From assembly GCF_949987535.1 (NCBI RefSeq), contig NC_080079.1, forward strand, positions 2,964,501 to 3,028,500: 64,000 bases of DNA, in the 5' to 3' direction. This document shows, in pieces, positions 24,511 through 37,795 of this stretch. A model generated the notes under the pieces. The model worked only from the letters and a program-made list of their open reading frames with translations, was not told the origin of the DNA and made no database searches. The translations under genes were made by a program, and so were the position numbers. Source of the stretch: Balaenoptera acutorostrata (Eukaryota; Chordata; Mammalia; Artiodactyla; Balaenopteridae). Positions within the stretch are counted from its first letter, which is position 1. The number at the start of each line of letters is the position of its first letter.

Positions 24511-26465
24511 GAACTAATATGATCCACCACATTAACAGCCTAATGAAGAAAAATACATAATAATATCAATTGTGGTAGGAAAAAAATTTAACAAATTTCA
24601 ACATCCATTCAAGATGAAAGCTCTCAGCCATTAGGAATAACCTGATAAAAAAAACCCCTACAGTTAATATCAGACTTAACTGTGAAAAGATGAATGCTTT
24701 TCCTCTCAAGACTGAGAAAAAAGCAAGGATGTCCACTCCTAATCAGTATCATTGCAGAAGTTCTAGCCATTACACTAAGGTAAGAAAAGGAAATAAAAGT
24801 CATACATTTTGGAAAGAAAGAAATAAAACTGTCCCTATTCACAGACAACATGATTTGTTTATGGGAAAATATCGAGGAATCTATCAAAACAAACAAACAA
24901 AAAAACAAACCAACAACAAAACCAACTTTGAACTAACAGGTGAATTTAGCAAAGTCACCAGGTACAAAGTCAACACCCCAAAATCAATCACAGTTCTGTC
25001 ACTGATAATAGCTCCAACAAAAATGCAATACTTAGATTTAAATCTAACAAATTATATACAAGATCGTTATGTTGAAAATTACAAAATACTGATATATTGA
25101 TAATATTATAAAAGAATACCTAAATAATTTGAGAGACATACCATGTTCATGGACAGGAAGTCTCAATATTATAAAGATTTCAATTCTCCAAAAATTGATC
25201 TATAGATTTATTTCCATTCCACTCAAAATCCCAGGGATATTTGCTGAAGATATAGACAAGCTTATTCTAAAACTTACATGGAAAGGCAAAGGAACTTGAA
25301 TTGTCAAAACATTTTGAAAAAGGCAAAAAAAAAAAAAAAAAAAAAAAAAAAGGAGAAAGCACACGAGCAGGTTTTAAGACTTACTATTATGCTGTTATAG
25401 ATCAGGATAATATGAAATTTGTAAAGGGATAAGCGTAGAGATTTCCAAAAGAGACTAGCACACGTATGTCCAAATGGTTTCTGACAAAGGTGCAAAGGCA
25501 TTTCAATGGAAAAAGGTATTATTTTCAAAAATGGTGTTGGAAAACTTGACATCTACATGCAAAACAGTGAACTCTGACCTAAATCTCATACCTTATAAAA
25601 ATTAATTTAAAATAAATCATATATTTAAATAAAACTTTCAACTAAAAAAATTTTAGAAGAAAACAGAGAAAACCTTTGTGACCTGAAGTTAGGCATACAG
25701 TTCTCAGGCGTGTCATCAAAACCACAATTCATAAATTAAAAAATAAACTGAACTTCATCAAAATGAAAAAAAAATTTGGTCTGTGAAAGTCAGTGTTAGG
25801 AGATAAAAGACAAGTTAGAGCCTGGGAGAAAATATTTGGAAATAACATATCTAACAAAGGACTTATATCTGCAATATACATAAAAAATCTTTAAACTCAA
25901 CAGTAAGAAAACAAACCACCTAATTAAAAAAATGGGCAAAAAGACCTGAACTGACAACTTGCCAAAGGAGGACATACTGTGGTAAATAAGCACCTGAAAA
26001 GATATTCAACATAACCGTTAGGGAAATGCAAATTAAAACTGTGATGAGATAGCATTACATACCTATTAGAATGGCTATAATAAACACATGAAGATGTATC
26101 TATGCTGTGGAACACAACAACAATTTAGAGGAATAAACTACAGACACATAAAACAGTTTGGACGAACCTCAAAGGCATTAAGCTGAGTCACAGACACTAG
26201 GCTCAGAAGATTACATACTGTTTGAGCCCATTTCTATGACATTCCCCAAACCACAAGCCGTGGTTATGGAGAACAGCTCAGTGGCTGTCCAGAGTCGGGG
26301 AGATGGGGAGAGAGGCAACCATGACCACAGATGGGCAGCAGGAGCAGTTTTTAGGGCGACGGAACTCCCGGGTCCTGATTACGGTGGTGCTTACAGAAAT
26401 CTGTGCAAGTATGAAAATCCATAGCACCACATGCCACAAAAAGTCAATTTTACTATGTGAAAAAA
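24511..26465 (+). mobile_element. Old L1 LINE, 3' part (rest of ORF2 and 3' end), continuation of the 18.7-kb element
   Basis: It opens with 'gatccaccacattaacagcc', the ORF2 stretch expected just after the break at about 22372. It continues through reverse-transcriptase-region phrases ('gcaaggatgtccactcctaa', 'aaattacaaaatactgat', 'ccatgttcatggacaggaag'). It then enters the ORF2 C-terminal region and a 3' UTR ending 'aaaagtcaattttactatg'. A 27-base A run lies at 25325-25351. No intact frame remains. Confidence 0.75.
25325..25351. repeat. Poly-A run inside the old L1
   Basis: A run of 27 A lies internal to ORF2-derived sequence, not at an element end. It could be a local expansion or the trace of a tiny insertion. 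Confidence 0.9.
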
Positions 26466-29400
26466 CAGGATAGAGGGAAACACATTTTCTAGACACCTTT
26501 TCTTTAACCAAAGAGAGTTTTCTTCTGGAAGGTCAAGATACCTACTTCAAACGGAGTCTAGGTCACATTCTCTGGAAAATCTTTCCCCTCTGCAAGTCCC
26601 CCACTCAAGGCTCTCAATAATACAGTCACCACGGTGGTCCCTTCTACCCAACCCAGGTCAGAGCAAGGACCTGCCTTATGGGTCCGCATGTCAACAGTCA
26701 GCTCTGTGGCTGACCCAGAGGAGGCATCCAGTGAGTGTCGACCAGATGAATAAAGGGGGTGGGTATAAGCACGGCGCCTGGTCTTCCCTACATCCACTTG
26801 AGGACGGCTGGTGCTGAGGGGAGAGGGGGCAGCGCCGTTTTCCCTAAGAGCAACCTCCACCTGCCAAGCCTGACTCAGGTGACAGTGCAACTGGCAGAGG
26901 CTTGCAAGGCCCCAAGCCAAGAGGAAGCTGCTGGGCCGGGTGGCATGGCAGGGACGCTGTTCTGTCAAGGCACGTGGTCCTGATGCAAGTACTGAGGACA
27001 AGCGGGCGGAGGGGCACTTGCAGCCCCGCCAGCTCTCAGACGTGCTCAGGACGAACAGCTGTCGCCGGCCAGAGCGGCGGCCCCAGCAGCCTCGCTCCCC
27101 GCATCTTCCGGATGGGAAACCGGTCAGCGTCTGGCAGAGCGAGGGCAGGAGGGGTCTGGCTCTGCTCCCTGCAGGCAGAGCTCCAGCAGTTCAGCCGGGG
27201 GCCTCTGGATGGGCCAGAGCAGGTCAACCCCACTGCTAACCGGGCTCAGCAAGGGGTGTGCACTCTGAGGGGCCTTAATAAATATAAAGCAGTCCCCTGA
27301 CGATGGGCCTCCAGAACTCCAAGCTCACTCCTCTCAGCCGCAGCTGCTTCTGACATTAGGCGTGGCTGACTTGTAAATAATTTCTTTCCGTATGTTCTAA
27401 TATACGTATATTTCATTACATACGAAATATAACGTGGCTTAAGTGAAAAGAACTGGATTTATTTCAATATGTCAGCCATGACCTCTACCACCCTACAGGT
27501 AGCAGAGAAAAAACAAAGAAATAAAAGAGTTTATAGGTCACTCCAAAGGTTCAGGAATCAACATAGTATTGTCATTTTAGCACATGTCTTACCAAGCTGG
27601 ACTAAATGAATTAAATATACCTACCTGAGAGTGTCAGACTGGTGAATGGGAGGGGGTGTGGGTTTCCTGACATCGGGACGGCACACACCATGTGAAGCAT
27701 GTGACGACCTGCTGTGGAACTGGGAGCAGGGTCAGAAATGACGTGATGCCAGTGACACAGGGACACTGGCCTGGGCTGGTCAGGATGGGTGAGAAGGACC
27801 TGGAGAAGGCAAGGGACATTCCTGACACGTGAAGAGTGCTACCTCGTGGTGGCCATGGGGGACCACCTTTATTTCTAACATACGACAAAAACAGGCTGGA
27901 AGAAACCGCGGCATTGGATGGTGAGGACCAACGTGAGCAAGGACACGGGGAGGGCCACGGTGGAGCAGAGCTGACAGGGGCCTGGGCCTTGAAGAGTGGG
28001 TAGGAGTTTCCCGAAGAGGAGTGGGGGGTTCTTCAGATAGAAGTGATCCCCCAGATGGGAAAGTGGGGCGGGCAACTGATGAGGCCGCGGCAGGCGGCTC
28101 CCGGCTAGAAGACGCTCACGTGCCGCTCCACGTCCCATCACTTGCTCCTTCTGCAAGCGCCCAATGCGAGGATCGCTCCTCCAGCCGAGGGAACACGGCG
28201 GCGCCAGCCTCTTCTGGTTCCCAGTGTGGGGCTCTGTGGTCCCGGGCAACGCTAAAGCCCAGAGCACAGGCACAGAGGGAGACCCCATCCTCATGGCTCC
28301 CGCCAGCCCTCTGCGTGAGCCTGCAGTAACTGTCCAGCTAATGGCAGGGCTACTGAAACCGTGCGCAAGGCAGAACTCACGGCCTTGGTCCAAAAATATT
28401 CAAGGAAAAAGGAAGCTTCCTGCTTCTTTCGCCTAAGGCAGCTGGTTCACCCGGGGTGAGACGCACCTCCGCCCTCCCCAGGGCTCAGTGCGGGGCTCTC
28501 CGGCGACGGCGGGGAAGGCCGCAGGCTAAGGCAGCTGGCCTGGCCCCCTGCGCTCAGCCCCCTGCTCCGGTTCCACCTCCCCAACTACTTCCCACCTGAC
28601 GCGAGGCTTCCGAGCCCTTAGAAGCCTCTCCCGGATGTACTGCTCATCCTAACGCCTGACCGCTGTCCACACAGCTGGCCAGGAGCCTCTGACGCAGGTG
28701 CTCTGCTCTCCCGGGCGGGCCTGGAGGGGGAGATCGGGCCCCGCCCTGGCCACGCGGGTTCTGGTCATGGGGTCCATCTCCACCCAGTCCCGGCGGCTGT
28801 GCCGAGGCCTCTGCCCCGGCTGAGTCTGCGCTCCAGCCTCCTCAGCGCCTGCAGGGCGAGCCACGGAAGAAACCCCGCAGCCCCGCGCGGCCAACGGCGG
28901 CCGTGCTCAAAGTATTAACGCTTTGGTAGTGGAGGAGCCGGCCTCCCTGCCCCCGAAGGGAGACACCGACGCCTCCACCTTTGAGGCTCCGTAAAAATGA
29001 GGCCCGACCACACACGGCACCCACCACCTCCGGCGTGCACCTGGCTCCAAGCCCGACACCCACCTGCAGCTCCGGGGGCCACATCTTTTTAGGCTTTCCT
29101 TTTCCGGCTGGCCGCGAACACCTCAAGGACGGGGCGCACCCAGTACAAGCCCTCTTCTGGAGGACAACGCCCCGCAATTCTTAGGGATGCAGCTGTGTTG
29201 CCTTTCCAAGGAGCCCTTTGGGAAGCGCTGTCCCTTCTCTGAACATACTTGGCTACTTCTTCAGGTACTGCCCCTGGGCCAACTGGTAAGGCTTCAAGTA
29301 AAGATGGCCTGTTAGTTTGTGGTCTCAACTCATCGGGGTCCAAAACTATGTCTGCTGGTCTAATGACCAGTGTCCAGTGTTGGGTAGGCCGAATTCTGGA

Positions 29401-30653
29401 TCACCTCCCAAAAGTCAAATCCACTCCTGGGTGAGGAAAGTTGCCAACACAGGGTATTCCGAAGCACCTAACAGCCCCTGGCACACAGCAGGGAGTCAGT
29501 CAGCGCCCGGTAAACTCTGTGTGATGCGACGGCTGGAAGGCCATTTCGAAAGAGAAGGTCTCCAAACGTTCTGAGCAAAGCTGGGGAAATGGGCATGGGC
29601 GCTATTTTGAAGAAGATTCATCTGGAAATGTCGGCAAATTGCTTAAAAATCACTGATGGTCGTAACAAGTGCCAACATTTATCGAGCACTTACTGTGCAT
29701 CAGGCACCGTGCGATGCGCTTCATCTCGTTCAGTCCTCGGGAGCCCCCGCGCCTCGGGTTCTCTCACCGTCTACTGCAGGGGGGAGGCGCCCCCAGGGTC
29801 AGAGGGGGTGGATGTTGGAAAGCACGCTCCGCAGGCGGCTCTCAGGCCCCTTGGCAGGCAGCTCCTACTCGCTGCCACGCCTCAGCACTCACTGCAGGAA
29901 GTTCACGCTGGGCTGCTTCCCACGGTCCCCCGGGGGTGGAATGGGGCACGCACCACACGGGGGTCCCATGAGTTACCTGTGCCAGGGCACTGTGTCCGTC
30001 AGGGCCGCGCAGATGTCAGGGCTGGTCTCCATCCCCGCCTCTGCCCTCCTCACAGAGGGGCGCTCTTCCCCACACTGAGTCTGGAGAGGGGACAGGAGCC
30101 CCAACAGACCCTCGTGTCCTTCTGCTGCTTGGCCTGGGTCTGTCCCGCTCGGGGTCGCCACAGGGGACCCGTACTCAGGGGCTGCCCCTCACCAGGCACG
30201 GGCGCAGCCTGGATGGTGCGGGCAGGCGGGGCGGCGGGGCCCACGCGGTGGAAGGCACCCCTGTGCGCGAGCGTCCCGTCAGGCTGGGAAGCAAGCTCCG
30301 CGGTCAGCACGCTGCAGCCTGCTACCAGTTCCACACTGACGCTCCCTGCCCATCAGAGGTGGCCTCTCGGTTCTGCCAACACGAAAATACACGGCGTTTT
30401 GAATTTAAAAGTTTTTCTTTCTCGTAGGTCAGGGGAAGGAAGGACCTGTGCCCCGGGCCCTCACGTGCACGTGATGTGAAATTCTCTTCCTGCTGCCTTG
30501 GGGACACGCTGTGGGGCTCTGATTTGATTCTGATCTAGCGGAGGCCAGGCTGAGTGTGGGGTACAGGTTAACAAAGGAGCGTGAAGCGGACGCTGCAGGC
30601 CAAGCACCACAGCTGTGCGCATCTCTAGCTGCGGAACAAGAAGAGTAAATTCT
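26466..30653 (-). other. MGMT: MGMT intron 3, GC-rich unique stretch with MIR/L2 fragments
   Basis: The sequence is mostly unique. 27.9-29.1 kb is CpG-rich. A short inverted repeat lies at 27385-27427. L2/MIR-like fragments lie at about 29450-29520 and 29655-29760. Open frames up to 296 codons (29589-30479 plus) have no recognisable protein. Confidence 0.65.
29655..29760 (+). repeat. MIR SINE fragment
   Basis: The phrase 'ccaacatttatcgagcactt' followed by 'actgtgcatcaggcaccgtg' and 'ctcgttcagtcctc' follows the MIR core in order. It is old and truncated. Confidence 0.6.
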
Positions 30654-31072
30654 TCTTTTTTTTAATAGATCTTCACTGGAGTACAATTGCTTTACAGTGT
30701 TGTGTTAGTTTCTGCTGTATAACAAAGTGAATCAGCTATATGCATACGTATATCTCCATATCCCCTCCCTCTTGCCTCTCCTTCCCACCCTCCCTACCCC
30801 ACCCCTCTAGGTGGTCACAAAGCACTGAGCTGATCTCCCTGTGCTATGCGGCTGCTTCCCACTAGCTATCCATTTTACATTTGGTAGTGTATATATGTCC
30901 ATGCCACTCTCTCACTTCGTCCCAGCTTACCCTTCCCCCTCTCCGTATCCTCAAGTCCATTCTCTACGTCTGCGTCTTTATTCCTGTCCTGCTCCTAGGT
31001 TCGTCAGAACCACTTTTTTTGTTTGTTTTTTTAGATTCCATATATATGTGTTAGCATATGGCATTTGTCAAA
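30654..31072 (-). mobile_element. Cetartiodactyl L1 3'-end insertion with 13-bp target-site duplication
   Basis: On the minus strand the element ends 'ttgtactccagtgaagatct' followed by an A-rich tail (poly-T at 30655-30663 on the plus strand). It contains the 3' UTR phrases 'gcaattgtactccag' and 'gatatggagatatacgtatg'. Its 5' end is truncated at 'atatatatggaatctaaaaa', the L1 ORF2/3'UTR junction region. Flanking copies aagagtaaattct (30641-30653) and aagaataaattct (31073-31085) differ by one base and mark the insertion. It is relatively young and 5'-truncated, in the same orientation as MGMT. Confidence 0.85.
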
Positions 31073-31212
31073 AAGAATAAATTCTAATGTACACAATTTA
31101 GAAAAACAAAATGAAAAAATGAAAAAAAAAATCAGGAACCCCCAACACAAATTTTATTACTCCTTATAGAGACAATGAGCAACTTCCAGGAGCAATAAAC
31201 ATCTGCGAGTTT

Positions 31213-31720
31213 TAGAACAGCGGTCCCCGAAGTCCAGTCTGGGGAGCTGCAGGGTCCCTGAGACCTGTTTAGGGGGACTGTGAGGTGAAAACTACTTTCA
31301 CAGTAAATACTAAGGTGCTATTTATTTGCCTTTTAAATTCTCATTCCCCCAGAAGTACATAGAAGAGTTTCCCATAAGCTACACGATGTGTGATAACAAC
31401 AGATTAAATGCAGGAGCAGCTATGAGAATCCACCTGTCTTCCATTAAGGCAAGCATTAAAGAAACTGGCAAAAGTGCAAAACAATGCCACTCTTCTAAGT
31501 GTTTTTGGTCTTGGAAGATAGAGGTATTTTCATATAAATATATTATTTTTGATAGCATGCAGTGAATTTATTATTGTTACTTTAGAACAAATTAATACAT
31601 TAAAAAAATTCTCAGGTTTAATTTCCAACGTGGTAAGTGCAGATAGATAAAGTGCTCGTAACCCAAAGCCCTTTGGGGTCCTCAAGAGTTCTGAGGAGGA
31701 CAGAGGGGTCCAGAGGGTAG
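31213..31720. repeat. Probable non-autonomous hAT-type DNA transposon remnant
   Basis: The segment begins with 'cagcggtccccgaagtcc' and ends around 'cctttggggtcctcaagag', with AT-rich interior. That layout is typical of old mammalian hAT-derived repeats, whose ends carry the 'ggtcc(cc)' words. Family and exact boundaries are not certain. Confidence 0.4.
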
Positions 31721-33578
31721 ATGACCTCAATAAAAGGTTAAGGCGGTCCCTTTCCACACCTGGAGAGGCCGAGCAGGGCTCTGAGTTCACGAAGAGCAAT
31801 AGCCCCGCGGGCTCCGGCTGGCCCTGGGCGCACCAGAACACAATCGCAGAGCTCACCTCGCAGAAGGACTGGACTACTAGCCCTCGGAAATGAGCCTCCT
31901 GCCTCACCCACTGCGGGGACGTGACGCTCTCACCTGGCGAGACTGGTGCAGGTGAAGTGGGTTCAACAGCCTCACAGCTGCACCTGGGCGTATTTGTATT
32001 CACCTTCCCAATAATTAGAGCGCCCGAAACTTATTTAACAAAAGAATTATGCCTAAGACTTTAAGCTCAAACTTAAGAAAGCCTACAGAGAAATGATTAA
32101 ACTGTCAATGTCCTGGTATGAACGTGAATAATTATACATTAACACCCTTTACCATTCAAATAATTGTCATTCAGCTCAAACCTGAATAACTGACTTCCGA
32201 ACAGGTGTTAATGGTTTCTGAACAATATAGGAAATATAGAGAAAGACGCTGTATTAAAAAAAAAAAAACAAAAAACAAAGGGGGAGGGAGGAAAGGAAGG
32301 AAGGAGTTAACGGGTTATTGAGGGTCACTGTAAAAAAGGGAGTCAAAATCAAGCCTGAGCTTCCTTGTCCTAATTCCCTTCGACGTCCCCAGCCCCTGCG
32401 AACCTTACCTACCTGTGTTCTGCCTTGGAGCCCTCCTTTTTCTCCTTCCCCTTAGAAATACTCCCAACTTTCTCGGCTGGTTGCGCTGTATCTCCTGAAT
32501 GAGCCTACCCCACAGGAAGGACATAACCCACGGGCACAAGCTTGTTATCAAAACAACAGAAAGGCAGAAAAATCAGATTTAAATGATACAACATTTTCCA
32601 ACATCAGTGTCCCTTTCTCTGCCCAGAGTCAGCGACAAGAGGCCTCCGTCAAATCTTGCCTACCCGTTTGTGGCTTTAGTCCAGAGGCAGAAAAGGGACC
32701 AGTGGCTAGTGAATTTCAGAGCCATGCCATTTCATGCTATACGCCCCAGTGTTCTGTAAAAACGCGTCAACGTATGCATAGCGGACCCCACCCCTCTCCA
32801 ACCCAGTTCAGGAACGCAAGTGCACTCTTTCAGAGCTTCTAGAAGCTTTCTGCTAGCCCTCCAGAGTGTCCGGCTTGATTAGCACACATCTCGATGCTCC
32901 TGCGAAGTCTAAAAATACGCTTCCTTTTGAACCCACCATCCTAGGCCCAGCACAGAGGCCCCAGTTGGTGTCATTTAACTCAATCTCTGGGAACACTGGC
33001 AAATCTAAAGGGGGGCGGCGGGTGAGTCTGAACGATCCCCACCCATGTGGCTTCCTGAGCTTGTCTGAAATAGCCCTGAGGTCTGTTAAATAATTTCAGC
33101 TAACTTTGGATGACCAACCCAACAGAAAGACGCATAAGCCCTTAATTTCTTAATGAATTATTCTTTACCGTGGAACAGGGATTATGCCATGGAGAAGGCA
33201 TATCATTACTGACAGAGCTGTCAGAAGGACAGGCAAAAGGAAAACTGGCAAGCTTTAATTTCTCTGCAGAGAAATGAGGGGCTCTTTGGGGATTAATCTC
33301 AGTATCAACATTGAGCCTTTGCCGCAGGGCAGCTGAAGAATTCAAAAGAAGTTGTGACTGAATTTTGAGTGATGGAATCTAGCTCCAATTGTGCAGGTGA
33401 CTTTGGTTTCTCACCTATTCAAATGAGGACGAGGCTCTGCAGGGGCGGGTGAAGGGGGTAACGGGTGCCCTCGGCAGAGGTGATGAGCAGGGAAGGTGGG
33501 AGGAGGGCCTGGCCAGGGTACCCACTGTGAACACGCACGGAGAAAGTTCACCCGGGTAGACGGGGAAGTGGGAGGACA

Positions 33579-33593
33579 CCCCCCCCCCCCCCC
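33579..33593. repeat. Poly-C run
   Basis: About 15 consecutive C on the plus strand (G on the MGMT sense strand). Length-variable in most genomes. Confidence 0.9.
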
Positions 33594-36284
33594 ACCGCTT
33601 GCCCAGCCTGGCGGGTCCCGGTCCCTTCTCTCCTCGTAAGGACCAGGGCTAAGTGCAGAGGGGGGCTGCTGGGGCAGGTGGCAACCCCATAACGTAACGC
33701 TAAATGCCTTCAGCCTTTTACACTTCGCATCAGATCTGTTCCCTGAAAAGTCAGTCCTCGCCCGTTTACAAAGGCATGAGGACATGGTCCCCTCCCTGCT
33801 CTGGGCAGGTAAGAGACCAAAGCGGGATAACCCCCCACTGTCTTCCAACCATCCCTGGGATTTTCTGGAAAGTGTGGGCTGGAGACCAAAACGAGCAGAG
33901 CACAGAGCCTAGTGGGACACGGACAGTGGGCGCTGAGGCTGGTGGCGGCCCAGGTGGAAGGACTGGATGCCCAGGGCTCAGGGAGCTCTACTTCATTCCG
34001 TAACTGAAGGCGGTACCTGCAACTCCCACAGGTGTCATGAGAGGGGTGCAGCTGCTGTCACCAGCCCAGAGCTGCCGCTGGGGAAAAACGGGCAGAGCCT
34101 TTGCCCAGCCCACTATCCAACCCTGCCCAGTGGCCGCTGAGGACCACTGGTATCTGGTAGGGTGCGCAGGACCCCCTTGCTGCAGTATGGGGATGACTAA
34201 TGTCACCTGAGAAACAGCACGCTGGCCTAAGTAAATAGTGATGTCCCAAACTCAGGCTCACACGGGAGAGAAGAAAGACCCATGTAAGGTGTTTGGATTT
34301 ATCAATGAACCAATTGGCTTCTTACTCATTAATTCAATAAATATTCAATGAGCAGCAGCCGTGTGGTGAACACCCTGGTGGGCAAGCCCTTCGTGGAGCA
34401 GGCGAATGAATGTCTGGCGTTCACACAACTGAACACAGTGAGAATCAGAGCAGAGCGCAGGCCGTGATGGAGAGGCTCCCTGGGCTGAGACCAGTGGGTG
34501 AGAAGGTGACAGGCTCCAGGCAGAGCGGGTGGGTGCCAGGAAGGAGGAGGGGCCGGCCCAGGGGTGCAGGTGGGACTGCAGAGCACAGCAGGGGCTCCAG
34601 GCGGCAGAGGACACACGGCGGGCCATGGGAATTCTGGGTCTTACCCGGCAGTCCCAGGAGACAGTGCAGAGTTTAAGGCAAGGGACGGCATAACCAAGTG
34701 GTCTTCTTCCGGGGCTGGCCTTAGGCCACAGGGCAGACAAAACCCCCTGATCTCACCCAAGGTGCCCGCCGCAGCAGGGAAGCCCAGGCACAGCAGCCCA
34801 GGGCTGCTGGGGTCCGCTGCCTCCCGTTCTGCTTTTGTCCTCGCCATGCGGTAGTGCTTGCCGCTGGTGACCTGGCCTGCTTCCCAGGACCCTCACCTTT
34901 CTACTCGGAGTGTGGGCCTCTTCTGGAAGCTCCACTCATCCCAAGAAAGTCAGCATTCGATAAGGTCCTTCCCTCAGCCTGTTTTCTCACCCATGTTTTT
35001 GTGGCTGGGAATTTGGTGCTGGCTGTTGGCTGGGGGCCTCAGTTCCTCCCCATGTGACCTCTCCAAAGGGCTGCTGAGTGTCTTCACGACACGGCAGTTG
35101 GCTTCCCTCAGAATAAGTGATCCAAGAGGGCACTGGGAGATGCAATGCTTTTCCCAGCCTCGGAAGCCATGCCATCACTTCTTCCATACTCTGTGAGCCA
35201 CATGGGGCCAGCTCTGATTCAACTGGGGAAGGAGCAAGAGCGTGGACACCAGAGGTAAGGATCATGAAAGGTCACGGTGGAGACTGGTCATCCCACATCT
35301 CTTTTCTAGACAGCATCACGGCATTTCATAATTCAGCAGGGAACCCTGGATGGACCAAAAGTCCTGACTTCAACTATGACTTTGTTAATTGACTACAGTA
35401 ACAAGATGGCATATCACAACAATTCTAAAATCAGTCTCAACAGTTTCTGCCATACCTCCCAAATTCTCAAAGTGAGATTCAATTATCTCAGGCTGGGAAA
35501 GTGGGTTTTAAACACGGAAACAAAATCTACACAGTCATAGAAAGTACCTCATTACATAGTTCTTGTAAGTCCCATGATCCCCTTAAACACTACTGTGTTC
35601 CCCTTCAAATTTAGCAACTTAATTCTGAGTCTTTTCATTCAGCTGAAACTCCACCATTATATTATGAGGTAGGGGTGAGACAGTAAGATTTTTCATTTTC
35701 AACAACAGAGACAAAATTGAAAATATTTGATTTTGAACTTTCAGTATCAGGTGTGCATCTACCACTTAAAACTTTAAAAAACCTCAAGCCATACATTATC
35801 AGGGGCTCAAATTCTTCCAGAGGTTTCTGTGAAAAATGACAATACCTCTGATTCCATGGAGTGGTCAACAAACTATCGCCAACTTCAAAACCAGGCCCTG
35901 TTCCACCGTAGGAGCCGGCAGCCAGACTCCCCCGCCCATGGCTCTGTGTGGCCATGGCCGGCAAAGACTGCCCTGCAGCCAAATGGACTCTCCAGTGCTG
36001 GAGAAGCACTTTCCGAAAGGGCTGTCAACACTGCTGGCTCAACACGACACTCAGGAAAAGGCGGGGAACTGACACAGTGATTTTCAGATCTAGGAATACT
36101 GTTTGTTTGATACTCAGATTAATGAATCTCCAAGGCTGCACATCAGCAGCAGACTGGGGAAATAATAATTAATTAAATGAAGTACTCTATAATTAGATCA
36201 CTTGCCTTAGTCATTCAACCCATGGCTACTGACATGGAATATGCGTGTAGCAAATATTTTCTCTTACTCTGTGACTTTCCAATT

Positions 36285-36507
36285 TATTTTCTTAATGATG
36301 TCTTTTAACTTTTGATAAAGTCTATTTTATTGCTATTTTCTTTCCTGGCTTTGTATTTCAGTGTTGTATGAAATGTTTGTTTATTCAAGTCATGAAGATA
36401 TTCTCCATGTTTTCTTCTAAAAGCTTTAGAGTTTCAGCTTTATGTTAGGTACATGATACATCTCAAATCAATTTTTATGTATGGTGTGAGCTAGGGGTCA
36501 AGACAAA

Positions 36508-36540
<33 letters not shown>

Positions 36541-37795
36541 TATCCAGTTGTTTAAGCACTATTTTTTGAAAAGATTTACTTTCCTCATCCGTCTCTTTGG
36601 AGTCTTTCTCAGGGATACAATGACTGTAAAAGTGTGGTAAGCTCTAGTATGTTCTATTGCTCTAAGTCTTGAGGCTTGTGCCAGTCCCACAGCATCTTGA
36701 CTATAGAAGATCTGCCTTAAGTTTTAAAATCAAGTAATGTAAGTCCTACAACTTGATTCTTTTTCAAGCCTGCTTTGGATATTCCAGGCCCTCTGCATGT
36801 CCATAATAGGTTTAGTATCAGCTGGGAATTTAAAGGCCTGATGGAACTGAATATAGAGAACGGTTTATAGAGAACTAACTTCTTGACAATATTGGCTTTT
36901 CCAATGACCAAGGTCTATGCATTTATTCAGGTCCTCTTTAATTTCTCTCAGTTTTATATTGTTCAGTGGAGAGGTCTGCATATATTTTACTAAAGTTAAT
37001 CCTAAATACTTTATACTTTGGACACTACTTATAAACATAATTTTTAAAATTTAATTCTTAATTTTATTACATAAAATCAATTAATTCTTACATATTAAAA
37101 TTGTATCCTTAACCTTGTTAAATTCACTTGTTAGATATTTTCAAAATTCTATAAGATTTTCTATGTAAACAATTTGCAATCTGAATATAGACAGTATACT
37201 TATTCCTTTCTAATACGCACGCCTTTGTTCTTCTTACCTTTCTGCACAGAACCCTTTGTCCTTTTAAATTATCTGTTTATTGTAGAGAATATATAGTAGG
37301 GTCTGGCTTTTTAAATCCAGTCTGTTTATCTATGCCTTTTAATTTGAACCTTAAGACCATTTACATTCAATGTACATGTTGGTATCTTTGGGCCTGAATC
37401 TACGTAGTACCAACTTGCTATTTGTCCCATCTGTTCTCTGTTCTCCCTTCCCTCTATGTCCTGCGTTCTTTTAGATTACTTTAAAAATTAGTACTCTATT
37501 TTACCTTCTGTACTGGCCTATGAACTATTCACTTTGGTTTTGTTTCATTAGCAGCATTCTAGGATTTATGATATGCCTCTTTATCAGTCTTCCTTCAATT
37601 AATACGATAACTTGCTCACAGTAATCTAATAACTGATGGCAGTATATTTCCATTTTCCCAGTCCCACCTTTCGTGTTACTGTTGTATTTTACTTCTATGT
37701 ATATTATAAACCCCAAATTTATTATTATTCATTTTATTTTGAACAGTTAATCATTTTTAAATGAAAAACAAAAAACAAACTTTTCTTCATACTTT
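36285..37795 (-). mobile_element. Old L1 LINE fragment (ORF2), minus strand
   Basis: The plus strand reads as reverse-complement L1 ORF2. It includes 'tatggtgtgagctaggggtc', 'gatatccagttgtttaagca', 'gcatcttgactatagaagat', 'agttaatcctaaatacttta' and 'ccatttacattcaatgtaca', in the expected order from the C-terminal toward the N-terminal part of ORF2. A GT microsatellite (36510-36539) has expanded inside it. Sequence between about 37255 and 37290 suggests an internal deletion. No frame is intact. Confidence 0.85.
36510..36539. repeat. (GT)n microsatellite
   Basis: About 15 uninterrupted GT units lie inside the L1 fragment and are likely polymorphic. Confidence 0.95.

Larger units (their letters stand above)
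31086..36284 (-). other. MGMT: MGMT intron 3, mixed unique and old-repeat sequence
   Basis: It starts with an old DNA-transposon-like stretch (about 31213-31720) and a GGAA/GGGA-type simple stretch at 32280-32306. Ordinary unique sequence follows, with a C run at 33579-33593 and an L2/MIR-like piece at about 34330-34400. About 35855-36060 may include another decayed DNA-transposon repeat. No gene is recognised. Confidence 0.6.

Noticed and set aside
29589..30479. 296-codon plus-strand frame in intron 3
   Set aside because: It starts in MIR-like repeat sequence and continues through GC-rich DNA with no domain or conserved motif.
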